64,000 nt of DNA from an uncultured Oscillospiraceae bacterium (GTDB lineage: Bacteria > Bacillota > Clostridia > Oscillospirales > Oscillospiraceae). Both the position numbers and the translations under genes were made by a program. Every line of letters starts with the position of its first letter. Positions within the stretch are counted from its first letter, which is position 1. The stretch is from positions 1 through 64,000 of the forward strand of contig CAKSWT010000016.1 of NCBI GenBank assembly GCA_934512135.1, in the 5' to 3' direction. Below are positions 1 through 8,075 of this stretch, one piece after another. A model generated the notes under the pieces. The model saw nothing but the letters and a program-made list of their open reading frames with translations. It did not search any database and was not told the origin of the DNA.

Positions 1-1112
1 TCCGTATGGAAGAAGGGGGACAGGCCATAGCGCCCGGTGGCAATGGCCTTGGCGTCATGGGTGGTGTTGCCCATATAGGCGGGCTTGTCCGCCAGACAGG
101 AGAGAATGGCAATGGACAAGCAGGCGGGAATATCGTATTCGCAGGCAGAGGGAACCCCCATTTCTCCCAGCAGAGAGTGGGTCAGGCAGAAGGTCATCCG
201 CTCCTGATTCAGTCGGCGGGTGGCGCAGGCGTCGGGACAGGGGGCGGCAAAGGCGTTGCAGCCGTAGTAGTCCAGCATCTTCTTCACGGTGATGTAGAAC
301 CGCTCGGAGTTCAGGACCTCCTTCCGCTCCATGTCGCACTCCACGGCGTTGCCAATGAGATCGTCTGCCAGGGCCTCCATTTCCGCCACGTCCTCCTCGG
401 TGGGGTTCAGCGCCGCACGTCCGGGCAGGGTATAGTTGTCCCCGGACTTTCCGATATGGGTCTGGTCAATGAGCTCGTGGAGGTTCACAAAGGTGAACTG
501 GGTACCCAACACCTCTGTCACCTGCTCCAGGCTGACGAAGTTGCCCATATCGCTGACGGAACGGGTCGTGCCAAACCGGGCGGCACAGAGCACCCGGGTC
601 TCCCGGAGCATCTTCTTTACCCGCAGCACCTCCAGGAAATCCAGGGTTTCCTTCCAGGTGCGGTAGGCGTAGCTCTCCAGGCCTCTGGCCCGAGTGGAAG
701 CAATCAGAATGGTCTGCATACACTGGGGGCCGGGAATGGTGATGATGGGCTTTTTGGCCTTCTGTACAAAGTCAATCACCAGGTCGGACAGCCGCCCCAT
801 GGGACCGATCATGTAAATATCCACTTCATCCTTGCCCTGAAGCATCTTATCCAGAATCTCCGGGGTCACCAGGAACTCCTCGTTTCGGTCAATCCAGATT
901 GGCTCCATGACATTGAAATGGGGGCTGGTGAGATTCTCTGCCAGCTCTTCATGGGCGCCCTTGATGAGCTCGGCATTTGCCATATCGTCGAACTCTTTGG
1001 TCAGCTCAAAGTCCTTGCCCATGCGGCAGGGGCCTTCGAATACATAGTCGTGGTGCAGGGTCACCAAAATGGGACATACATTGAGCTTTACGTCTTTTCC
1101 GAGATGGATCAT
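1..1112 (-). CDS. Sugar isomerase-like protein (L-fucose/L-arabinose isomerase type), partial
   Basis: The reading frame is open from an ATG at 1112 to the window edge, about 370 codons, so the C-terminus is missing. An AGGAGG lies 7 nt before the ATG. It begins MIHLGKDVKLNVCPILVTLH and later has CPDACATRRLNQERM and GVPSACEYDIPACLS, followed by KPAYMGNTTHDAK. A conserved Cys/Glu/Asp pattern followed by a GN-type turn resembles the C-terminal half of fucose/arabinose-isomerase-like proteins, which interconvert aldoses and ketoses using a divalent metal. The family call is from memory of such motifs and is moderate; the substrate is unknown. It is divergent from a LysR gene, its likely regulator. 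Confidence 0.5.
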   Translation of the reverse strand, partial: MIHLGKDVKLNVCPILVTLHHDYVFEGPCRMGKDFELTKEFDDMANAELIKGAHEELAENLTSPHFNVMEPIWIDRNEEFLVTPEILDKMLQGKDEVDIYMIGPMGRLSDLVIDFVQKAKKPIITIPGPQCMQTILIASTRARGLESYAYRTWKETLDFLEVLRVKKMLRETRVLCAARFGTTRSVSDMGNFVSLEQVTEVLGTQFTFVNLHELIDQTHIGKSGDNYTLPGRAALNPTEEDVAEMEALADDLIGNAVECDMERKEVLNSERFYITVKKMLDYYGCNAFAAPCPDACATRRLNQERMTFCLTHSLLGEMGVPSACEYDIPACLSIAILSCLADKPAYMGNTTHDAKAIATGRYGLSPFFHT

Positions 1113-1191
1113 GTCGATTCCTCCTAAAATTAAAATTTCTAATTCCATTATAGCCAGGGCCATTGGGAAAGAGAAACAATGGTTTTTCTTA

Positions 1192-1220
1192 TTTACAACT
1201 TCTCATTGTTATTGTATCAT
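1192..1220 (+). promoter_or_regulatory. Promoter of the LysR gene
   Basis: TTTACA (1192-1197) and TATCAT (1215-1220) are separated by 17 nt, each one mismatch from the vegetative consensus. The LysR start codon is about 70 nt downstream. Confidence 0.5.
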
Positions 1221-1247
1221 GGATTTAAGGTGAATTCACCCGATCAG

Positions 1248-1270
1248 ATTGTATATCCTATCATACCAAT
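1248..1270. promoter_or_regulatory. Possible LysR-type operator
   Basis: An imperfect palindrome has an ATTGTAT left arm and an ATACCAAT right arm, the T-N11-A style of LysR binding sites. It lies in the divergent intergenic region just upstream of the regulator's own ribosome binding site. A second ACAA...TTGT pairing lies near 1196-1216. Binding is inferred only. Confidence 0.3.
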
Positions 1271-1291
1271 AGGAATATGGAGGCATGATCT

Positions 1292-2179
1292 ATGTTGCAG
1301 CAGCGGATTCAGACCTTTCTGGAGGTGGCCAACTGTCTGAACTTCTCCACAGCCGCCCGAAATCTCTATATCAGCCAGCAGGCAGTCACCAAGCAGATCG
1401 CCTCCCTGGAACAGGAGCTGGGACTGCGGCTGTTTTACCGCACCACGCGGCAGGTGGTGCTGACTCCCGCAGGCAGCCTGCTCCGGGACTCCTTCTCTCA
1501 GATTAACCGACAGATCCGCAGTGATATCCGGAAGGCCAGAGAATTAAACAGCTCCGGAAAATCCCTGCTTCGGGTTGGCTTCCTCTCGTCTCTGTCTCGA
1601 AAGGACATCATTCTGCCCATTACCGATTTTCTCATGCAGCATTGCCCGGATGTGGCGCTGGATATTCGCCTGCTGGACTTTGTGGCCCTGCGGAACACCC
1701 TTTTGGACCAGCAGCTGGACTTCTGCGTCACTACCTCCAACGACTGGCGGTTCTGGCCCGGCATCCACACTACGGTTTTGCAGCAGAAACAGTTTCAGGT
1801 AGTCTATTCCGCACGGCATCCTCTGGCCGATCAGGAAACCATTGCCCTTCAGGACTTGGCTGCCCACACCCAGCTGACCCTGCCCAACGACAATATGCTC
1901 TCCGGCATCGAGCAGTGGGGCCGGAAAATCCCCTTCTCCAGGGTCGTGGCCTGCCCGGACATCAGCACCCTGATGGTGCGGCTGGAACTAGGGGAGGGCT
2001 TTGCGCTGCTGACCAAGGTCATCGAGGGACACGACGCCCCCAACCTCCATTATTGGCCGGTCCCCTTCCCCGAGGCCCACGCCGAGATTGTCTGCATCTG
2101 TCTGGAACAGGCCAGAGAGGAGATCAGCGGGCTCATCCAGAAAATCGCCCACAGTGAGCTGGTACATCTGGGGAATTAG
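1292..2179 (+). CDS. LysR family transcriptional regulator
   Basis: This 295-residue protein has the usual LysR length. Residues 1-60 form the winged helix-turn-helix (FLEVANCLNFSTAARNLYIS, then QAVTKQIASLEQELGLRLF), followed by a linker helix and a substrate-binding domain from about residue 90. The ATG at 1292 has GGAGG 8 nt upstream. It is divergent from the sugar-isomerase-like gene, the classic arrangement for a LysR protein controlling its neighbour. The inducer cannot be read from sequence. No terminator is evident after it. Confidence 0.9.
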   Translation: MLQQRIQTFLEVANCLNFSTAARNLYISQQAVTKQIASLEQELGLRLFYRTTRQVVLTPAGSLLRDSFSQINRQIRSDIRKARELNSSGKSLLRVGFLSSLSRKDIILPITDFLMQHCPDVALDIRLLDFVALRNTLLDQQLDFCVTTSNDWRFWPGIHTTVLQQKQFQVVYSARHPLADQETIALQDLAAHTQLTLPNDNMLSGIEQWGRKIPFSRVVACPDISTLMVRLELGEGFALLTKVIEGHDAPNLHYWPVPFPEAHAEIVCICLEQAREEISGLIQKIAHSELVHLGN

Positions 2180-2238
2180 CATTGATCGCACCCTTGGTTT
2201 TGTCTCTCCCTCCACTATCCTTTCCCCTTGGACTGTGG

Positions 2239-2244
2239 TATAAT
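2239..2244 (+). promoter_or_regulatory. Extended -10 element before the GNAT gene
   Basis: A perfect TATAAT is preceded by TG one base upstream (extended -10). No good -35 lies at the right distance. It sits 56 bp before the acetyltransferase ATG. Confidence 0.4.
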
Positions 2245-2299
2245 GTTCCCGGCCCTTGGCTCCCTGTCCATGGCCCAAGGGCGGAAAGAAGGACATACA

Positions 2300-2827
2300 A
2301 TGCTAAGTGAAAAACGGGTCACCCCAGCGGATACGGCGTTGCGCTCACAGATCAACCAGCTCTATCAGCAGGCCTTTCCCCCCAATGAGCGGCGGGACCT
2401 GTCCCACCTGCTCACCCCGGGGCAGAACATCGGCGAGGTCTTTGCCTACTGCGACCAGGAGGGGTTTGTGGGGTTCGCCTGTCTGCTCAACTCCCTGGAT
2501 ATTTCCCACATTATATACTTTGCCGTCACAGAGACGCTCCGGGACAAGGGCTATGGTTCCGAAATCCTCCGTCGGCTGTGCCGCCAAAAGCCGGGGAACC
2601 GGGTCATTGTGGACATTGAACGGGACGGCCCCAGCGCGGAAAACCATGTCCAGCGCCAGCAGCGGAAGCAGTTTTACCTGCGGAACGGCTTTGGAGAAAC
2701 TCCGGTCAAATACCGATGGCAGCAGGAGGACTATGAGATTTTGTCCTACGGGGGAACCATCCAGCCCGAGGAGTTTCATCAGTTCTGGCAGGCCATTGAC
2801 CGCATGGATCGGGATATGCTCTACTGA
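2300..2827 (+). CDS. GNAT family N-acetyltransferase
   Basis: The ATG at 2300 (175 residues) is chosen over an upstream in-frame ATG because AAGAAGG lies 7 nt before it. The segment AVTETLRDKGYGSEILRRLC is the acetyl-CoA-binding motif A of GNAT enzymes (R-x-x-G-x-G). The later QFYLRNGFGET is the usual YxxxGF motif near the C-terminus. GNAT enzymes transfer an acyl group from acyl-CoA to an amine; the substrate here is unknown. A hydrolase gene follows 79 bp downstream on the same strand. Confidence 0.85.
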   Translation: MLSEKRVTPADTALRSQINQLYQQAFPPNERRDLSHLLTPGQNIGEVFAYCDQEGFVGFACLLNSLDISHIIYFAVTETLRDKGYGSEILRRLCRQKPGNRVIVDIERDGPSAENHVQRQQRKQFYLRNGFGETPVKYRWQQEDYEILSYGGTIQPEEFHQFWQAIDRMDRDMLY

Positions 2828-2906
2828 CCACCCCCCGATCACCCCTTCTCTCCCGGGTCCGTGATTCTCACAGGGGGAGAACCCTATCCAAGACAAGGAG
2901 AAGATT

Positions 2907-3719
2907 ATGCTTGCAACTGTGTTATCGGACAATATCCCCCAGGGCCAGCTAAAGGGAGAATGGGGCCTGAGCATTTACATCGAATACGAGGGCCGAAACA
3001 TTCTGCTGGACACCGGTGCCTCCGACTTGTTTGCTGAAAATGCAAGGCAGCTGGGAAAATCCATTCGGGATGTGGATTTTGCGGTGCTGTCCCACGGCCA
3101 TTACGACCACTCCCAATCCATGAATACCTTTTTCCAGCTGAATCCCACCGCCCCTTTTTATCTCCGACAGGGGTGTCGGGAAAACTGCTATGCCAAAAAG
3201 GGCTGGTTCCCCAAGTATATTGGCCTGCCAAAGCACACTCTGCGGGACCATCAGGACAGGATTCAATATGCCGCCGGAGATTTGGAGGTGGCCCCGGGGG
3301 TCTATCTGATTCCCCACAAGACCCCTGGACTGGATGCCATGGGCAAACGGGAAAAGATGTACCGGCGGGAGCGCTGCCGATGGGTCTACGACGACTTTTC
3401 CCACGAGCAAAGTCTGGTATTCCGAACGGAGCGAGGGCTGGTTATTTTCAACAGCTGCTGCCATGGCGGCGTGGACCATATTCTTCGTGAAATTGGCGCC
3501 ACCTTCCCCCGGGAGACGATATACGGTCTCATTGGCGGGTTTCATCTGTTCAACAAGTCCCAGGAGGAAATTCAGCTGGTGACCCGGCAGATTCTGGACG
3601 CGGACATTGCCTATGTCTGCACCGGCCACTGCACCCAGGAGCGTGCCTATCACATCCTCCAAAGGGGCCTTGGGGACAGGCTCCACCAGCTCCAGGTGGG
3701 GCTGCAAATCCGGCTATAA
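2907..3719 (+). CDS. MBL-fold metallohydrolase (COG1237-like)
   Basis: This 270-residue metallo-beta-lactamase-fold protein carries HGHYDH at residues 63-68, the di-metal site. LLDTGASD comes before it, and CCHGGVDHI and YVCTGHCTQ, with further metal-ligand histidines, come after. The pattern matches the COG1237 group often annotated as dihydropterin phosphate synthase-like, but that activity is not proven for bacterial members. AAGGAGA lies about 7 nt upstream. It is probably cotranscribed with the preceding GNAT gene, given the same strand and no terminator between. Confidence 0.85.
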   Translation: MLATVLSDNIPQGQLKGEWGLSIYIEYEGRNILLDTGASDLFAENARQLGKSIRDVDFAVLSHGHYDHSQSMNTFFQLNPTAPFYLRQGCRENCYAKKGWFPKYIGLPKHTLRDHQDRIQYAAGDLEVAPGVYLIPHKTPGLDAMGKREKMYRRERCRWVYDDFSHEQSLVFRTERGLVIFNSCCHGGVDHILREIGATFPRETIYGLIGGFHLFNKSQEEIQLVTRQILDADIAYVCTGHCTQERAYHILQRGLGDRLHQLQVGLQIRL

Positions 3720-3768
3720 TCTTCCATTACCCTGACGGCAACGCCTGATTTGGTCATTTTGTGAAAAA

Positions 3769-3810
3769 AGCTCTGGGAAAACCCGCACAACGGCGTGTTT
3801 TCCCGGAGCT
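3769..3810 (-). terminator. Terminator of the DUF3089-like gene
   Basis: A 14-bp stem (3769-3782 with 3797-3810, one G-U pair) is followed on the minus strand by CTTTTTTCAC. It could also slow plus-strand transcription from the MBL gene. Confidence 0.75.
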
Positions 3811-3876
3811 TCTCCCTTGCGGGCCGCCAGTGCGGTCCTTGGGGGACCCGACTTGCGCCGGTGATGGTTCTTTCCT

Positions 3877-4848
3877 CTATTCCCGTGCCAAATAGGCCGC
3901 CACTCGGTCCTTTACATTCTCCAGAAGGCTGAAATAGTACAGCTCGATCTCGTAGTTATGATAGCATCCCGGCACAAACAGCGGCTCTCCCGGGGGAAAA
4001 TCCTCCGGGGAAATATCCGGAACGATGATGGTGCCCCGGTCCGGGCTTTGATAGCAGCCGGTGAGCTGGGGACGAATCTGGTCCACAGAACCGTCCATGT
4101 GAATCTTCACCACCCCCGGATTCTCCTCCCGGTCCGCCGGCGTCCCGTCCACCCGCCAGTTCAGAGGATTGATGCCGTAGGCGTAGCCCCCCTCCGGCAG
4201 GATAATGGTATCGGTGATCCCCGGGGCCTCGGAGTTGAAGGATACAATCACTCCGGTATCCTCCGCCCCCTGGGCCATATGCAGCTGGGGGAACATGGCC
4301 AAGTCCTCCCAGGTCACCCGCCAGCCAATGAGATAGGCCGCTACTAGCTGCTCCTGCAGCGACTCCTCCCCGAAAAATTCCTCCATCAGCCGCAGCGCCA
4401 AGTCCGCCCCTTGGGAATAGCCCGCCAGCAGGAAGGGCCTGCCCTGATTTTCATGGTCCAGATACCAAAGGAAGGCCGAGCGAACATCCTCATAGGCGGC
4501 GGCAAAGTACGGTCCCCGATCTGGGTCCGGCAAATAGTACACACTGAGACAGACCTGCCGGTAGTAGGGCGCATAGATCCGGCAGTTGTCCCGATACAGC
4601 AGCTCCTGAAAGCCCAGCAGCGACGACTGATAGTATCGGTCATCCGGCTCCCAGCAGGAGGAAAGGAAGGTGCCGTCCTGGCCCAGATCCGCCGTGGCTC
4701 CCACCAGAAACACATCCACCGGCTGATTTCCCCCTCGGTCCCGCTCCGCCCACATCAGCGGGCTGCGGTAGAATCCTCCCCATGGAAACAGCAGGATTCC
4801 CAGAGAGAGTCCCGCCAGAAGCGCCGCCCATATCAGCCGTCGTCTCAT
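3877..4848 (-). CDS. DUF3089-like alpha/beta hydrolase, membrane-anchored
   Basis: The 323-residue protein starts at the ATG at 4848 (MRRRLIWAALLAGLSLGILL), an uncleaved or cleaved N-terminal membrane segment; an upstream in-frame start lacks a good ribosome binding site. The nucleophile elbow GYSQG (Ser at about 145) and the surrounding layout fit the DUF3089 family of alpha/beta hydrolases, secreted or membrane-tethered esterase-like proteins of unknown substrate. A strong terminator follows. It is transcribed alone, convergent with the MBL gene. Confidence 0.7.
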   Translation of the reverse strand: MRRRLIWAALLAGLSLGILLFPWGGFYRSPLMWAERDRGGNQPVDVFLVGATADLGQDGTFLSSCWEPDDRYYQSSLLGFQELLYRDNCRIYAPYYRQVCLSVYYLPDPDRGPYFAAAYEDVRSAFLWYLDHENQGRPFLLAGYSQGADLALRLMEEFFGEESLQEQLVAAYLIGWRVTWEDLAMFPQLHMAQGAEDTGVIVSFNSEAPGITDTIILPEGGYAYGINPLNWRVDGTPADREENPGVVKIHMDGSVDQIRPQLTGCYQSPDRGTIIVPDISPEDFPPGEPLFVPGCYHNYEIELYYFSLLENVKDRVAAYLARE

Positions 4849-4914
4849 GTTCTTCACCGTTCCTTCACATTTCTTCCCTATGAGAGTAGCATAGCCCGAC
4901 GGCTGTGTCAAGGC

Positions 4915-4949
4915 AAAAAGGACGTCCGGAGACACCGGACGTCCGCTTT
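4915..4949. terminator. Bidirectional terminator after the radical SAM gene
   Basis: A perfect 9-bp stem (4921-4929 with 4935-4943, AGACA loop) is flanked by AAAAAG on the left and CGCTTTT on the right, so it can end transcription in both directions. On the minus strand it follows the radical SAM gene. Confidence 0.85.
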
Positions 4950-5014
4950 TATTACAAATTATGGTGGCCGTGTTTCCCCAGGCTCAGGCGGTCTTTCTCA
5001 ACATGCTCTTTCCC

Positions 5015-5938
5015 TCAGAACCCTTGCACCCGGTCCCCCTGAACAATCCCCTGCTGGGCCATGGTGTGGTCAATGGCACCCAGCACGGCTCGCTTGTCCC
5101 GGCTCCACAGCGGGGCCAGCAGTACCCGTCGGTCCCCATCCCCGGTGAGCCGCTCAATCACCGTCTCCCAGGGAAAATACCGCAGCTGCTGACAGACAAT
5201 CTCCACATATTCCTCCCGGCTCAGGGGCACATAGCCGCCCTGGGCCCAGAGCTGAGCCAGAGCCGTCCCCCGGTTCACATGAAGCAGATGGAGCTTCACG
5301 GCCCCGGGCGCCAAGGCCCCCACCTGCCGGGCCGTTTCCAGCATCTGCTGCCGGTCCTCCCCCGGAAGGCCGTTGATGAGATGGACGCAGGTTCGGATTC
5401 CCCGTTTCTGGAGAGCATCGTAACCCCGGAGGAAGCAGGCAAAATCATGGCCTCGGCCGATCCGGCAGGCGGTGGCGTCGTGGACCGTCTGTAGCCCCAG
5501 CTCCACCGTAAGCTCCGTTTTGTCCCGGAGCTGCTCCAACGTCTCCAGCACCTCCGGGAACAGGCAGTCGGGCCTTGTGGCAATGGACACCCCCACCACA
5601 TCCGGCTCCCTCAGGGCCGCCTCCCAGTTTCGCCGGAGCTTTGTCAGATCGCCGTAGGTATTGGTTCCCGCCTGAAAATAGGCCAACAGCTTTGCCTCCG
5701 GCCACTTCTCCCGAATTCTCCGCCGCTCCACCTCCAGCTGCTCCGAAATACTTCCGCCGGAGGAAAAATAGCGGCTCCCCTGGTCACAGAAGATGCAGCC
5801 GCCGGTGCCCAGGGTCCCGTCCCGGTTGGGACAGGTACAGCCACCGTCCAGACTGGCCTTCAACACCCGCCCGCCATAGCAGGTGTCATTGTAGTCAAAG
5901 AGACTGTGGTAGCGCTTGTGATCCTTCGAAAAAGCCAT
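5015..5938 (-). CDS. TIGR01212 family radical SAM protein (YtqA/YhcC-like)
   Basis: This 307-residue protein has the diagnostic N-terminal cluster motif CTCPNRDG (Cys 34, 36) then GGCIFC (Cys 48, 51), which ligates the 4Fe-4S cluster. ELGLQTVHD and HLINGLPGED are typical of the TIGR01212 group. Family members resemble elongator-type radical SAM proteins and their reaction is not settled. The start codon is preceded by GGAGGT only 4 nt away, immediately after the T-run of an upstream terminator. The same-strand neighbour upstream encodes a membrane protein. Confidence 0.88.
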   Translation of the reverse strand: MAFSKDHKRYHSLFDYNDTCYGGRVLKASLDGGCTCPNRDGTLGTGGCIFCDQGSRYFSSGGSISEQLEVERRRIREKWPEAKLLAYFQAGTNTYGDLTKLRRNWEAALREPDVVGVSIATRPDCLFPEVLETLEQLRDKTELTVELGLQTVHDATACRIGRGHDFACFLRGYDALQKRGIRTCVHLINGLPGEDRQQMLETARQVGALAPGAVKLHLLHVNRGTALAQLWAQGGYVPLSREEYVEIVCQQLRYFPWETVIERLTGDGDRRVLLAPLWSRDKRAVLGAIDHTMAQQGIVQGDRVQGF

Positions 5939-5947
5939 CGTACCTCC

Positions 5948-5977
5948 AAAAAAGGGGTACGCCCACAGACGTACCCC
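5948..5977 (-). terminator. Terminator after the membrane protein gene
   Basis: A perfect 8-bp stem (5954-5961 with 5970-5977) is followed on the minus strand by a T6 run. The run abuts the ribosome binding site of the radical SAM gene. Confidence 0.8.
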
Positions 5978-5983
5978 AGGGAT

Positions 5984-6808
5984 TTACTTTCTCCGCTTGG
6001 CGTAGAGATGCTCCACCTTGAAGTGGGACACCTGATCCTCCTTGGCATTGTACTGCCGGGCCGCCAGAAATGCGATGCCGGCGGAGAGCACACAGGTGAT
6101 TCCATCCCGGACATAGCAGTTGGTCAACACATCCCCCTGGAACAGTCCGTCCGGCAGCACCGCCAGGAAGTGCATCAGCGGAATCAGCGCATAAAACATC
6201 TTTTTCCCGTCCTCCGCCATGGCATACCACAGCAGCACACACAGGGCGATTTCCCGCACCAGGAAGAACACCCGGTTGAGCCCTGTGGCAATGAATTCCC
6301 ACGGTCCCTGCTGGGAGATGGCCCGGAGCAGGTCCAGAGCCTCCTGAGCATCGCTTCCGCTATTGGCCACAAAGCTGTCCATGCCTGTCTTGAGAAACTC
6401 CGATGCCACAGAGTAGCAGTTGAAGTAGTATGCACCGCAGACGCACAGGTACAGCCCGCCAAAGCCAATAGCAAAGCCGATGGCTGCGTCGGTCTTGTCA
6501 AAGTTCCCCCGGACGCCGTATTTCATGGCGGCAAACCGGATCAGCTCCCGCGCCGCCACCACAGACAGCACTACATACAGTCCATGGGGAAGCCCCTGCT
6601 GGGGCAGGCCCAGATTCAGGCTCACCAGGTCAAATATATTCTCCAGCAGCATCACCAGCACATAGCAGAACACGCCCAGAATAATCTGGGAGAGCTGGAT
6701 TCGGTCTCGTACGGTGTACCAGGCCACCAGCACCGCCAAAATGCACATGGCCGCCGTGACCATCAGACAGGTGACGGTCAGGGACTCAATTTGAATATCA
6801 GCTGTCAT
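5984..6808 (-). CDS. Polytopic membrane protein, possibly YhfC-like
   Basis: The 274-residue protein has about six to seven hydrophobic segments. The stretch VAARELIRFAAMKYG and, after it, AIGFAIGFGGLYLC sit where YhfC-family putative intramembrane proteases carry an E/R helix and a GHGG..E motif. The histidine and second glutamate are absent here, so any protease role is doubtful. The assignment is a weak resemblance; the function is unknown. It starts with ATG at 6808 (AAAGGAC upstream) just after the ftsZ end and has its own terminator. Confidence 0.6.
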   Translation of the reverse strand: MTADIQIESLTVTCLMVTAAMCILAVLVAWYTVRDRIQLSQIILGVFCYVLVMLLENIFDLVSLNLGLPQQGLPHGLYVVLSVVAARELIRFAAMKYGVRGNFDKTDAAIGFAIGFGGLYLCVCGAYYFNCYSVASEFLKTGMDSFVANSGSDAQEALDLLRAISQQGPWEFIATGLNRVFFLVREIALCVLLWYAMAEDGKKMFYALIPLMHFLAVLPDGLFQGDVLTNCYVRDGITCVLSAGIAFLAARQYNAKEDQVSHFKVEHLYAKRRK

Positions 6809-6836
6809 AGACGTCCTTTCTCAGGGGTACAGGAAA

Positions 6837-6876
6837 GGCGCCGCCCCAAAATACAAGGGTATCTCGAGGCGGCGCC
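6837..6876 (-). terminator. Likely ftsZ terminator
   Basis: A 9-bp GC-only stem (6837-6845 with 6868-6876, 22-nt loop) lies 14 bp after the ftsZ stop. Only TTT follows on the minus strand, so termination may be partial. Confidence 0.5.
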
Positions 6877-6889
6877 CGATTCATTTCGA

Positions 6890-7960
6890 TTACTTCCGGT
6901 TAAAGATCCGGAAAATGTCGTCAATGTCGGAGACGTCGGGCTTGGAAGGCGCCTCGGGCTCTGCCGCGGCCTTCTCCCCGGCAGTGGTAAAGGCGCCGGC
7001 CTCGCCGGAATCGTCAAAGCCTGTGGCAATCACCGTGACCCGGAGGGCATCCTCCAGACTGTTGTCAAAGGTGGCGCCGAAGATGATGTTGGCATCGGGG
7101 TTGGCAGCCTCCATGACAATGTTAGCGGCAGTCTCCACATCCTCCAGCTCCATATCCGGAGAGCCGGTGACGTTAATCAGCACGCCCATGGCCCCATTGA
7201 TGGAGGTCTCCAGCAGCGGAGAGGACACGGCGGCCATTGCGGCACCCTCTGCCTTCTCCTTGCCGGACGCCACACCTACGCCCATATGGGCCCGTCCGGC
7301 ATCCCGCATAATGGCGGAGACGTCGGCAAAATCCTGGTTAATCAGGACGTTATCGGAATAGCCCACCAGCTCGGAAATGGAGCTGACGGCCTGCTTCAGC
7401 ACGTCGTCGGCAATGCCGAAGGCATTGGCAAAGGTGATCTTCTGATCGGTGACATATTTGAGCCGGTCATTGGGGATGATGATCAGGGAATCCACCTTGT
7501 CTGCCAGGTTGGCAATGCCCTCCTCGGCCTGGCCCATCCGACGCGCCCCTTCAAACTTAAAGGGCTTGGTCACAACGCCTACGGTCAACGCACCGGTCTC
7601 CCGGGCAATGTCCGCAATAATGGGAGCCGCGCCGGTACCGGTGCCGCCGCCCATACCGGCGGTGATAAAGACCATGTCGGTGTTCTCCAAAATCTTGGCA
7701 ATGGATGCCCGGCTCTCCTCTGCGGACTTCCGGCCCACATCCGGCTTGGAACCGGCGCCCATGCCGCCGGTGAGCTTCTCACCGATCTGGACCTTCTCCG
7801 GGGCCTTGGACTTGTTCAGGTCCTGCTTATCTGTGTTGACTGCAATAAAATCAACGCCCTGGACACCGGCCTCGATCATGCGGTTGACAACATTGTTGCC
7901 CGCGCCGCCAACACCGATGACCTTAATGGCGACAACTCTCTCGGGATAGGATTCGCTCAT
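6890..7960 (-). CDS. ftsZ: Cell division protein FtsZ
   Basis: This tubulin homologue of 356 residues polymerises with GTP to form the division ring. IKVIGVGGAGNNVVNRM lies at the N-terminus, the GGGTGTGAAP signature near residue 105, and the catalytic T7 loop in the QDFADV region near residue 210. The linker is short and the C-terminal peptide reads DIDDIFRIFNRK, a divergent version of the usual DIPxFLR tail that binds SepF or FtsA. AGGAGG lies 7 nt before the ATG. It is last in the dcw cluster and separated by 115 bp holding its own promoter. No ftsA is present here. Confidence 0.98.
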   Translation of the reverse strand: MSESYPERVVAIKVIGVGGAGNNVVNRMIEAGVQGVDFIAVNTDKQDLNKSKAPEKVQIGEKLTGGMGAGSKPDVGRKSAEESRASIAKILENTDMVFITAGMGGGTGTGAAPIIADIARETGALTVGVVTKPFKFEGARRMGQAEEGIANLADKVDSLIIIPNDRLKYVTDQKITFANAFGIADDVLKQAVSSISELVGYSDNVLINQDFADVSAIMRDAGRAHMGVGVASGKEKAEGAAMAAVSSPLLETSINGAMGVLINVTGSPDMELEDVETAANIVMEAANPDANIIFGATFDNSLEDALRVTVIATGFDDSGEAGAFTTAGEKAAAEPEAPSKPDVSDIDDIFRIFNRK

Positions 7961-8021
7961 AAGTATTCCTCCTAAGTACTTTATTCACACGCAAAACGCG
8001 CAAAGATGCTATTTTGCTTAT

Positions 8022-8050
8022 ATTTTATCGCACTTGCCCCTCCGGGTCAA
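8022..8050 (-). promoter_or_regulatory. ftsZ promoter
   Basis: On the minus strand TTGACC (8050-8045) and TAAAAT (8027-8022) are 17 nt apart, each one mismatch from consensus. The site lies in the ftsQ-ftsZ gap and would let ftsZ be expressed independently of the mraZ promoter. Confidence 0.7.
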
Positions 8051-8075
8051 TAGCAACTTTCGATTTTCCACATTT

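Noticed and set aside
6..1127. Long plus-strand open frame at the window start
   Set aside because: Antisense to the isomerase-like gene; Gly/His/Gln-rich translation typical of a shadow of GC-rich coding DNA, with no ribosome binding site.
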